Under the pieces are notes generated by a model, which saw only the letters and a list, made by a program, of their open reading frames with translations, was not told the DNA's origin and did not search any database. 64,000 nt of DNA, from NCBI GenBank assembly GCA_963761115.1, contig CAVXFS010000003.1, positions 434,001 through 498,000 on the forward strand. Direction: 5' to 3'. The position numbers were made by a program, and so were the translations under genes. Every line of letters begins with the position of its first letter. Within the stretch, counting starts at the first letter, position 1. This DNA comes from CAVXFS01 sp963761115. Its GTDB lineage: Bacteria; Pseudomonadota; Gammaproteobacteria; Burkholderiales; Gallionellaceae. Shown piece by piece: positions 54,141-63,400 of this stretch.

Positions 54141-55514
54141 GTGAAAATATTGATACTTGGTGCCGGACAGGTGGGTTCGACGGTGGCTGAAAGTCTGGTC
54201 AGCGAGGCGAACGATATTACTGTAGTCGATTCCGATGGTGAAAAGCTGCACCAGTTGCGGGACAGGCTGGACCTGCGCACCTTGACCGGCAATGCGGCGC
54301 ATCCCTCGGTACTGGAACAGGCAGGCATCAAGGACACCGACATGCTGCTGGCAGTGACGCAAAGCGACGAGGTCAACCTGATGGCCTGCAAGCTGGCCGC
54401 CAGCCTGTACAACACGCCGACGCGCATCGCGCGTATTCGCGCATCCGAATACCTCAACCGTCCTGAAGTATTCAGCACGGACAATTTCTGCGTGGACTTT
54501 TCGATTTGTCCGGAACAGATACTGACTGATTACATCGTCAAGCTGATCGAGTTCCCCGAAGCATTGCAGGTCCAGCGTTTTTCGCAAGGCAAGGCGTCCC
54601 TGGTTGCGGTAAGAGCTTTTGAGGGCGGGCCGCTGGTGGGCAAGCCGCTGCATTCATTGCGCACCAACATGCCGAACGTCGAAACGCGCGTTGCAGCGAT
54701 CTTCCGGCAGGATGGCCCGATCATTCCCGAGGGCGATACCGTGATCCAGGACGGGGATGAGATATTCTTCATCGCGGCGACCGACAACATCCGCAGGGTG
54801 CTCAACGAGATGCGCCGCATGGATAAACCCTGCAAGCGCGTGATGATCGTGGGCGGGGGCAATATCGGGCGGCGGCTGGCGCGGGCGCTGGAGCAGAACT
54901 ACCAGGTCAAGCTGATCGAGCACAACAAAAAAGCCTGTGAAGCCATGGCCGGGGAACTGAAGGGCACCCTGGTATTGAATGGCGACGGCACCGACGAGAA
55001 CCTGATGCAGCAGGAGCACATAGCCGAAATAGACGTGTTCTGCGCGCTGACCAATGATGACGAGAACAACATCATGTCTGCCCTGCTGGCCAAGCAGGGC
55101 GGCGCGCGCAAGGTGATAGCCCTGATCAACCGCAGTGCATACGTCGACCTGGTGCAGGGCGGAAAGATAGACATCGCCCTGTCACCCGCGCATGTCACCA
55201 TCGGCTCGTTGCTCGCCTATGTCAGGCGCGGCGATGTGGCGGCCGTGCATTCGTTGCGGCGCGGCGCGGCTGAAGCGCTGGAGGTGATAGCGCACGGTGA
55301 CCGCCAGTCTTCGCGGGTGGTTGGGCGCCGCATCGACGAGATCGACCTGCCCAAGGGCGCGACCATCGGCGCCATCGTGCGCGGGGAGCAGGTGATCATG
55401 GGGCACCATGACGAGATGATCGAGGCGGAAGACCATGTGATCGTGTTCGTGGTCTACAAGCGGATGGTGCGCAAGGTCGAAAAGCTGTTCCAGGTGGGGA
55501 TCGGGTTCTTCTAG
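54141..55514 (+). CDS. trkA: Trk potassium uptake regulatory subunit TrkA
   Basis: A 457-residue cytoplasmic NAD(H)-binding gating protein for the TrkH channel. It has two RCK halves. The first starts MKILILGAGQVGSTVAESL and the second RVMIVGGGNIGRRLARALEQ; each is followed by a TrkA_C domain. The start is GTG 54141. The stop is directly followed by the trkH ATG, so the two genes form an operon. Confidence 0.95.
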   Translation: MKILILGAGQVGSTVAESLVSEANDITVVDSDGEKLHQLRDRLDLRTLTGNAAHPSVLEQAGIKDTDMLLAVTQSDEVNLMACKLAASLYNTPTRIARIRASEYLNRPEVFSTDNFCVDFSICPEQILTDYIVKLIEFPEALQVQRFSQGKASLVAVRAFEGGPLVGKPLHSLRTNMPNVETRVAAIFRQDGPIIPEGDTVIQDGDEIFFIAATDNIRRVLNEMRRMDKPCKRVMIVGGGNIGRRLARALEQNYQVKLIEHNKKACEAMAGELKGTLVLNGDGTDENLMQQEHIAEIDVFCALTNDDENNIMSALLAKQGGARKVIALINRSAYVDLVQGGKIDIALSPAHVTIGSLLAYVRRGDVAAVHSLRRGAAEALEVIAHGDRQSSRVVGRRIDEIDLPKGATIGAIVRGEQVIMGHHDEMIEAEDHVIVFVVYKRMVRKVEKLFQVGIGFF

Positions 55515-56986
55515 ATGCATCGCGTATTCACCGTTGTCAACTCGCTGGGACTGTTGCTGGTAGTGTTCAGCGGAGCTTATCTGATGCCGATGGCGGCCTC
55601 GTGGATATATCACGACGGTACGCTGATCGATTTCGCGCTGGCCATGGTGATGACCTTCACTGCAGGGGCGCTGATGTGGTTGCTGACCCGGCATCGCAGA
55701 GGAGAATTGTCGATCCGTCACGGTTATCTGCTGGTGGTCGGCATGTGGACCGCGATGCCTGCCGTGGCGACATTGCCGCTGCTGATGGTGATAGACGGCC
55801 TGTCATTCACCGATGCCTATTTTGAAGCCATGTCCGGCATCACTACCACCGGCGCGACGATGCTGACCGGCCTGGACAGCCTGCCGCCCGCCATCAATAT
55901 CTGGCGCCACGAATTGCAATGGCTGGGCGGCATGGGCATCATCGTGCTGGCGGTCGCCGTGTTGCCGTTGCTCGGCGTCGGCGGCCGGCAATTGTTCAAG
56001 GCGGAAACGCCCGGCCCGATGAAGGATGCCGCGCTGACGCCGCGCATCACCGAAACGGCGCGCAATCTGTGGCTGGTCTATTTCGGCATCACCTGTGGCC
56101 TGCATGCTTTCCCTGAAAGCAGCTCGGCATGAGCTGGCTGGACGCGGTGTGCCACGCTTTTGCCACAATGAGCACTCGGCGGATTTTCCACGCATGATGC
56201 CAGTATCGGTTATTTCAATTCTCCCGCAATCGAAGTCGGTGATGATCGTATTCATGTTGCTGGCCGGAATGAATTTCGCCACCCACTTCCTGGCCTGGCG
56301 CACAAGAAGCCTCAGGCTCTATCTGCTCGATGCCGAGGCCGTAGCCATGGTCGGATTGATACTCGCCAGTTGTCTGGGTATCGCACTGTTCCTCTGGTGG
56401 AAGGGAACTTATCCGGATTTCTGTGGTCGCCTTGCGCCATGCCAGCTTCAACCTGGTATCCATGGCGACCGATTGCGGTTTCGCCAGTGTGGATTTCGGA
56501 CAATGGCCGATATTCGCGCCGATGTGGATGCTGTTCCTGACTGTCATTGCGGTAAGTTCGGGTTCTACCGGCGGCGGCATCAAGATGATACGCACGCTGG
56601 TGCTGATCAAGCAGGCGGGGCGGGAATTCCTGCGGCTGCTGCATCCGTCGGTGGTTAACCCGATGAAGATCGGGGGGCAGGTGGTGCCCAACAATATCGT
56701 GTTCGCGGTGCTGGGTTTCATCTTTCTGTATTTCATGACAGTTGCCACCCTGACCTTCATGCCCTGCTGACCAGCGGCATGGATTTCATCTCCGCCTTTA
56801 CCGCGGTATCGCCTGCATCGGTAATAATTGCGGGCCCGGGCCTGGGTGAGGTCGGCCCGGCCAGGGAATTATCCGGGGCTGACGTGATTTCCAGACCTGG
56901 GTGTGCGTGTTCGGTGATGCTGGCTCGGACGGCTGGAAATTTTCACCCTGCTGATCATTTTTACACCACGATTTTGGCAACGATGA
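55515..56986 (+). pseudogene. trkH: Potassium transporter TrkH, multiple frameshifts
   Basis: The K+-translocating membrane subunit. The first 198 residues are intact, including the first pore loop MSGITTTGATMLTGLDSLPPAINIWRHELQWLGGMGIIVLAVAVLP. After 56105 fragments in changing frames align in order: LSLKAA, GMSWLDAVCHAFATMST, GFSTHDASIGYFNSPAIE, VMIVFMLLAGMNFATHFLAWR, VALRHASFNLVSMATDCGFASVDFGQWPIFAPMWMLFLTVIAVSSGSTGGGIKMIRTLVLIKQ and LLTSGMDFISAFTAV. Shifts lie near 56105, 56122, 56177, 56235, 56422, 56767, 56810, 56845 and later. The last frame ends FTPRFWQR at TGA 56984-56986. Repaired length is about 489 residues, normal for TrkH. As written it is not functional. Confidence 0.85.
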
Positions 56987-57119
56987 TGTAATTTACTGTA
57001 ATATCTGGCAGTCAGGTTCTTGGCCGGCGCTGTTAAGATGGCGTTTGATCGATTTTCAAGCGGGTATTTGGCCAGTTGTCGCTGGATCGGTTTATTTATA
57101 AAAATGGGGAAGTGCGAGC

Positions 57120-57530
57120 TTGGGTAATAACACTTCATTGTCAGGAATCAAGGTGGCGTTGATCGACGACAGCAACACCATACGGCGCAGCGGGGAGATA
57201 TTCCTGACGCAGGCTGGATATCAGGTGGTGCTCGCTGTGGATGGCCTTGACGGATTGTCCAAGGTTGTCGAGCATAACCCTGATGTCATCCTGCTGGATG
57301 TCATGATGCCCGGGCTGGATGGGTATCAAACCTGTGCACTGATAAAAAACAACCCCGAATTCAATTCGACGCCGGTCATCATGCTGACCAGCAAGGATAG
57401 CCTTTTCGATCGCACCCGCGGCAGGTTGATGGGGGCGGACGAGTACCTGGTCAAGCCGTTCAACAAGAAAAGTCTGGTAGATGCAATTTCCAAGCATGTT
57501 CTAAGCAAAACAGAAGGGAGTGCGCTGTGA
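57120..57530 (+). CDS. pilG: Twitching-motility response regulator PilG
   Basis: A 136-residue single-domain receiver of the Pil-Chp chemosensory system. The TTG start at 57120 is supported by GGGGAAG (57106-57112). The acidic pocket is in ALIDDSN, the phospho-acceptor is D60 in VILLDVMMPGLDGY, and the Lys is in YLVKPF. PilG signals to the pilus extension machinery. It overlaps pilH by four bases. The 133 bp before it, after trkH, may carry the operon promoter, but I see no convincing pair of boxes. Confidence 0.92.
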   Translation: MGNNTSLSGIKVALIDDSNTIRRSGEIFLTQAGYQVVLAVDGLDGLSKVVEHNPDVILLDVMMPGLDGYQTCALIKNNPEFNSTPVIMLTSKDSLFDRTRGRLMGADEYLVKPFNKKSLVDAISKHVLSKTEGSAL

Positions 57531-57892
57531 GTATTCAAAAAGTACTGGTAGTAGACGATTCGGCTACGGAGCGCCATGAACTGGGAGAGATATTGACCAG
57601 CAATGGCATGACCGTGGTTTTTGCGGAAGACGGTGAATCCGGTGTGGCAAAAGCCAAATCCGAAAAGCCCGACCTGATCATGATGGATATAGTCATGCCG
57701 GGAATGAATGGCTTCCAGGCTACTCATGCCATCACGCATGATCCTGAAACCAGCCATATCCCGGTAATAATATGTACCACCAAGGGGCTGGAGACCGACA
57801 AGATCTGGGGCATGCGTCAGGGTGCCAAGAATTATGTGGTCAAGCCGGTGGATGCAAGCGATTTGATGAGCAAGATCGCCGGACTGGGCTGA
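57527..57892 (+). CDS. pilH: Twitching-motility response regulator PilH
   Basis: A 121-residue single-domain receiver: VLVVDDSATERHELGEIL, phospho-acceptor D54 in LIMMDIVMPGMNGFQATHAIT, and Lys in NYVVKPVDASDL. GTG start overlapping the pilG stop. In Pseudomonas it counteracts PilG, as a phosphate sink or retraction regulator. pilI begins one base after its stop. Confidence 0.92.
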   Translation: MSIQKVLVVDDSATERHELGEILTSNGMTVVFAEDGESGVAKAKSEKPDLIMMDIVMPGMNGFQATHAITHDPETSHIPVIICTTKGLETDKIWGMRQGAKNYVVKPVDASDLMSKIAGLG

Positions 57893-57893
57893 A

Positions 57894-58388
57894 ATGTCAA
57901 AGCGTTTCAATCTTCGCGAATTTCAGAAGAATTTAAGCGAGCGTTTGCAGGCCAGCAGTGTGGCTGGCGAGCAGGCGACTACGCTGGGCGTGCTGGTGGG
58001 GCATGATCATTGGCTGGTGGAGATGAGCGACATCAGTGAAGTATTGCCGGTGCCGCCGATGGTGCCGGTTCCGCTCACCAAGGTGTGGTATGGCGGCTTG
58101 GCTAACGTGCGCGGCAATTTATATAGCATAATTGACCTGCCGTTGTTTTTGGGCCAGCAGGAGGATTTGCGCAGCAACCTGAATCGGGTATTGCTGGCTT
58201 CGCCCAAATTTGAAGTCAATGCCGGATTGCTGGTAACCCGTGTGCTTGGGCTGCGCAACATCAGCACATGGAAGCATGAAGAAGCAAATGGCAAGAATCA
58301 ATACGAAGATGAAAATGGGCAGGTTTGGCAAAAAATGGATTTACCCAGCCTGGTTGGGCAATCTGAATTTTTGTTAATCGGGATTTAG
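57894..58388 (+). CDS. pilI: CheW-like adaptor PilI
   Basis: A 164-residue CheW-domain protein that couples the receptor PilJ to the ChpA kinase. The core has GVLVGHDHWLVEMSDISEVLPVPPMVPVPLTKVWYGGLANVRGNLYSIIDLPLFLG, and the end is LVGQSEFLLIGI. Position between pilH and pilJ is the standard order. Confidence 0.92.
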   Translation: MSKRFNLREFQKNLSERLQASSVAGEQATTLGVLVGHDHWLVEMSDISEVLPVPPMVPVPLTKVWYGGLANVRGNLYSIIDLPLFLGQQEDLRSNLNRVLLASPKFEVNAGLLVTRVLGLRNISTWKHEEANGKNQYEDENGQVWQKMDLPSLVGQSEFLLIGI

Positions 58389-58414
58389 CGCTCTATAGGT
58401 AGACGGGGGGAAGA

Positions 58415-60448
58415 ATGGAAAACGAACAATCAGCACTGAATGAACAAGAGAATACCGAAAACGTATCCGATGCCGCCGATGCTGGCAGTCAACCCGCCGA
58501 AATTGGGAAAAGCTTTCTGCGCTTCATTCCGTTTTTTGGCGGCCTGTCAGTGGGCAAACAGCTTCAGATCGTCGGCGCTGCCCTGGTAGTGTCCATCGCG
58601 GTCACAGTTATTGCGGCCTATGTCGATAAAGTTTCGGCGGGCCACGATGAGACTTATGTGTCCGAGACCGGCAAGTTGCTGATGCTGTCACAACGACTGG
58701 CCAAGAATGCCCAGCTCACCGTGTCCGGTGACACGCAGGCATTTGATGACCTGAACGATAGCTGGGAATCATTCGATTCCATCCTGACCCTGCTGGAAAA
58801 CGGCGATGCAAATCTGCCGGCCACCACTGGGGACACGCGGGTTGTATTGGAAGCCATGCGCGGACGTACCGAGGATATCAAAAAGGCGGTAAGCGATCTG
58901 CAGACAGCGCGCCCGGGACTTGAGGGATTGGCAACAAGCTTCGAAACCATCAATGGCGACACGGCGGATTTGCGCAAATCGTTGCATCAGATGGAAGCCG
59001 GCGCTCAACATGACCGCGCAATGCGATTGAGTAATCTGCTGGAACGCGTAGCACGTGACGTGGTGACGTTCACATCCACCGGCGATGCCGGAGGCAAGGC
59101 AGAAACGGTTGCCAGCATCAAGGCAGACGCCGCTGGGATCGAGGCCTTGTTGAAGGAGGGTCCGCTGGCCGGAAATATGAAGACCCAGGTACAACAGTAT
59201 CTGGATGTTGCCCATTCAGTAATCGACAAAGAGAAAATCTTTCAGGATGCCCTGGAAGGGGCCGCCTTGCTGGTTGATAACAGTGACATGCTGATGGACT
59301 TTTCGCATACATTGGTGGCCGCATACCTGGCTGCCACGCACATAACCATCAAGGTCATGATGGTCTCGGGTACGTTGGTGGTGCTGCTACTGCTGTTGGT
59401 AGTTAAAATATATCTGGACGATACGCGCCATCGCGCTCAATTGGCTGAATATAACAGCCGCATCATCCAGGAATCCATCATGCGCCTCAAGGCCGAATTG
59501 AACTCCCTGGCGGAGGGTGACCTGACCATCAGGGCTACTGTGGCGGACAACATGACCGGCGCGATCGCAGATGCGGTGAATCTGACCATAGATGAACTGC
59601 GCACCCTGGTTATGGGCATTACCAGCGCATCCGACCAGGTGACAAGTGCGGCGAACACGGCATCCGGAATCTCCGCCGGCCTGCTGGAGGCAGCCGAGAA
59701 GCAGAGCAAGGAAATATCCGGCGCGGGCGAGTCAGTGCAATTGATCACCCAATCCATCCAGGAAGTTGACGGTAGCGCCGCACAATCCGCGAAAGTGGCA
59801 AAACGCACCCTGGAAGTGACGGAACTGGGTTCTTCGTCGGTGAAGAATTCCATCGCAGGTATGAACAGCATCCGCGAGCAGATACAGGAGACTTCCAAGC
59901 GTATCAAACGGCTGGGTGAAAGTTCGCAGGAGATCGGGGAGATCGTGGACCTGATCTCGGATATCACCGAGCAAACCAACGTGCTGGCGCTGAATGCGGC
60001 GATCCAGGCTGCATCTGCGGGTGATGCAGGGCGTGGCTTCTCGGTGGTGGCGGAAGAGGTGCAACGGCTGGCCGAGCGTTCCGCAGAAGCGACCAAACAG
60101 ATCGGCGCACTGGTCAAGACCATTCAAAGCGATACCCAGGATGCAGTGGCGGCCATGGAAAAGAGCACGGAAGGTGTGGTCAATGGAGCGCGGCTATCCG
60201 ATATCGCGGGGCAGTCGTTGACTGAAATTGAAAGCGTGTCGAAGGAATTGGCGGCTCTGATCAGTAGTATCTCGGTGTCTACCCAAGTGCAGTCCGACAT
60301 GGCGAGCGAGGTGGCGACCTCCATGAAGGCGATTCTTAATATTACCCAGCAGACAACTGATGATACCAAGCTTACCAACGCCGCCGTTGCTGAACTGGCG
60401 GATTTGGCAACCGAATTGAAGGGCTCCGTTTCCGACTTTAAGGTGTAA
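58415..60448 (+). CDS. pilJ: Methyl-accepting chemotaxis protein PilJ
   Basis: A 677-residue inner-membrane chemoreceptor for pilus signalling. The first transmembrane helix is at about 50-71 (LQIVGAALVVSIAVTVIAAYV). A periplasmic double PilJ-type domain (about 75-305) starts ETGKLLMLSQRLAKNAQLTVSGD. The second helix is at about 310-330, followed by a HAMP-like stretch. The signalling tip is EIVDLISDITEQTNVLALNAAIQAASAGDAGRGFSVVAEEVQRLAERSAEATKQI. GGGGGGAAG precedes ATG 58415. The next gene is the kinase; pilK is not between them. Confidence 0.94.
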   Translation: MENEQSALNEQENTENVSDAADAGSQPAEIGKSFLRFIPFFGGLSVGKQLQIVGAALVVSIAVTVIAAYVDKVSAGHDETYVSETGKLLMLSQRLAKNAQLTVSGDTQAFDDLNDSWESFDSILTLLENGDANLPATTGDTRVVLEAMRGRTEDIKKAVSDLQTARPGLEGLATSFETINGDTADLRKSLHQMEAGAQHDRAMRLSNLLERVARDVVTFTSTGDAGGKAETVASIKADAAGIEALLKEGPLAGNMKTQVQQYLDVAHSVIDKEKIFQDALEGAALLVDNSDMLMDFSHTLVAAYLAATHITIKVMMVSGTLVVLLLLLVVKIYLDDTRHRAQLAEYNSRIIQESIMRLKAELNSLAEGDLTIRATVADNMTGAIADAVNLTIDELRTLVMGITSASDQVTSAANTASGISAGLLEAAEKQSKEISGAGESVQLITQSIQEVDGSAAQSAKVAKRTLEVTELGSSSVKNSIAGMNSIREQIQETSKRIKRLGESSQEIGEIVDLISDITEQTNVLALNAAIQAASAGDAGRGFSVVAEEVQRLAERSAEATKQIGALVKTIQSDTQDAVAAMEKSTEGVVNGARLSDIAGQSLTEIESVSKELAALISSISVSTQVQSDMASEVATSMKAILNITQQTTDDTKLTNAAVAELADLATELKGSVSDFKV

Positions 60449-60465
60449 CAGAAAGTCTGGACAGC

Positions 60466-63400
60466 ATGATAACTTCTACTGAGCAACATGGATCCCAGTC
60501 ATTGGCTGCAGCCAAGCCAGGGCTTGTAGCCTCTCTGACACGGACGGAGCAGGGTCTGGAAAAATTCTTCCAGGGCTCCGGGGATGGACAATCTTCACTG
60601 CAGGAAGCGCTTTCGGAATTTCGCAATGCGCTTTCGGCGATGCAAACTCTCGCGCTGGATGGGGCCGTTGCGTTCAGCAGTGAAATCGAGAAAGTGTTGC
60701 TTGCTGTCGAAGCCGGAACGCTAACCTACTCTTTCAAATTGCAGGATTCCCTCAAGCAATCGCTGGAAGGCCTGATTCATTATCTGGATGCACTTGTCGA
60801 TGGCTCGGGCAGTTCGGTTTTGGGCCTGTTCCCCCAATACCAAGACCTGAAGCAGGCTCTGGACGGAGGACAGGCTTTCGAAGTAGAACTGTTCTTTCCG
60901 GACTTGCAGGTGGATTTGCCGCCATCGGTTCTTGAGCAACCGATGGATGGTTCGCCGCAGGAAAGTATCAGGAGGGAACGCAGCAAGTATCAAGCCTCTC
61001 TGCTCAAGTGGTTACGTCAGGGTTTCGCAGCAGATGACTTGAAGGCAATGCGCAATGCAACGCTGGCAGTCATGAATTGCTTGCCGCAGGATCAACAAAG
61101 GGCGTACTGGTGGGTGGCGACCGCCATGCTCGATTGCCTGATTTCCGATGATAGTCCGACTGTAATGAGTACCATGAAAGTTCTCAGCCGGATCGATCTG
61201 CAAATGAAGGCAATGGCTGAAGCGCTCAGCCTGGGGCGCCACCCCCTGGGCGATAGCCGGATCGATCTGCAGATGAAAGCGCTGGCCGAAGGTCGCGTGC
61301 CGGATACCAGCAGTGGCATGCACGAATTACTTTATCTGGTTGGGAGCAGCCATGCTGTCAGCGATACCATAGATCAGGTCAGGCAGGTTTATGCGTTGGA
61401 CAGTTACTTTCCCAAGGCATTGTCCTTGCCGGCCAGCAAGACCGACCCGATTCTGGAGTCCATGCGCGCACAACTTGCCATGGCGCAAGAAGGATGGGAA
61501 CGGAGCGCATATCTGGGGATCGTCTCTCCTGAATTCACCAGACAGCAACAGCAGTTGTCTTCATTGGCCGATCAACTGGACCGCAACACGCTGCAATACC
61601 TGTGCTCCCTGATCCAGATCGCGGCGGAGCAGGCACGCAACCCGGATCAGGTTCACCGCATCGAAATCGATGTGGCGATTGCATTGCTGCTGCTGGACAG
61701 CGGCATCGATCATTACCGCAGACTGGGCGATGATTTCCACCGGCAGACACGTAGCCTGGGGTTGCGATTGCAGGCTGGCCTGGCGGATGAATTGACAGAC
61801 AAAAGCCAGGGCAAGGGCGATCTCACCGACCTGATTGCGATGTATAGAAGTGTTGCGGCGCGCGATGTATTGCCTCTTCTGGCTGTTGAAATCAAGGATG
61901 TTCTGCATAAGGCGGAACAGGATCTGGGAGATTTTTTTGCCGACGCCGGCAAGCGGCCATCATTGGAACAGGCCGATTCCCTGCTGAAACAGGTCGGGAC
62001 CCTGCTGCATATTCTTTCGCTCGACCAGGCAGAATTGTTGCAGACTTCCCTGCAACGAACCGTGGCAGGCTATTCCGACGGGGTCGCTCCAGGGCCGGAC
62101 GAAAAGAAAACGGTTGCTGCGGCACTGAAAGCATTGAGAACGTATGTGCATGAACTGACGCAAGGAAGGCAGCCTGATCTGGCGTCCTTGCAGGCAGCAT
62201 TGCAGCCCATGCAGGCCATGCAACCGCCGGGGGCCGTTGCTGTTGTGGGTGAGGAGGCGGCATCGCAACAGCTTGCGTCGGAAGCCCAGGAGGAAGCGAA
62301 TGAATTGCTGGATATTTTCCTGGAGGAAGCGCAGGGCGTACTGGAGAGAATACATAGCAATCTTGAACTTACCCAGCGTCAACCGGACAATCGGGAAGCG
62401 CTACTCACAGTTCGCCGCGGCTACCACACCCTGAAGGGAAGCGGGCGCATGGTCGGCCTGACCGATCTGGGCGATGTCGCCGCTGCAATAGAAGACGCGT
62501 TGAACAAATGGCTGAAGAGCGAACTGCCTGCAACGCCATACTTGTTCAAGTTTCTCGGTGATGCGGAATCGGCATTCCGCGGATGGGTAGACTCCCTGCT
62601 TGCCAGCGGGACTGCAAAAATCGAGGCTGCCGATCTGGTTGGCAGGGCGCAACGAATTGCGGGACCCACAACGGGACAGGAGCAGCCAGTCGCTGCACCA
62701 GCCGCACAGGAAGCAGTCAAACCGGAATCTGCGGACGGTCAGTCCGAACAAGGTGAGTTGCTGGAGGTGTTCCTGGAAGAGGCGCTGGGCGTACTGGAAA
62801 GAATACGCAGCAATCTCGAGATCATTCGTAACCAACCCGATAACAGGGAGGCATTACTTATTATTCGCCGCGGCTTTCACACGCTGAAAGGGAGCGGGCG
62901 TATGGTTGGCCTGACGGAATTGGGGGAAGTGGCAGCTGCTGTTGAAGGCGCCATGAACAAATGGTTGCAGAGTGAACAACCTGCAGCACCGAACCTGATG
63001 GAATTCATTGGGGATGCAGAATCGATTTTCCGCGGATGGGTGGATTCCCTGCAAGCCACTGGGGGTGCCAGTATCGAGGCGTCCGAACTGGTGGCAACTG
63101 CGCAAAAAATCGTTCTTACAACTCAAACTCCTTCTGCAGCAATGGTCGATGATGTCGTTGCCGAGGTCAGGGCGGTTCCGGTGCCCGAGACGGCAAAGTC
63201 CAAGGTCAGGGAAGCTCCGGCTCCACCCCCGCCACCCGCTGAAATGGTGGTGATCGGCAATGTGAAACTATCCCCGGCCCTGTTTGCGATAGCAACTGAA
63301 GAAGCGGCGCAGCACATAACGGAAATGTCACGTTGCCTGGAGCAGTTCAACACCGAGCAAGCCACTGTCAGCAGCGATTTCATGCGTGCTGCGCATACAT

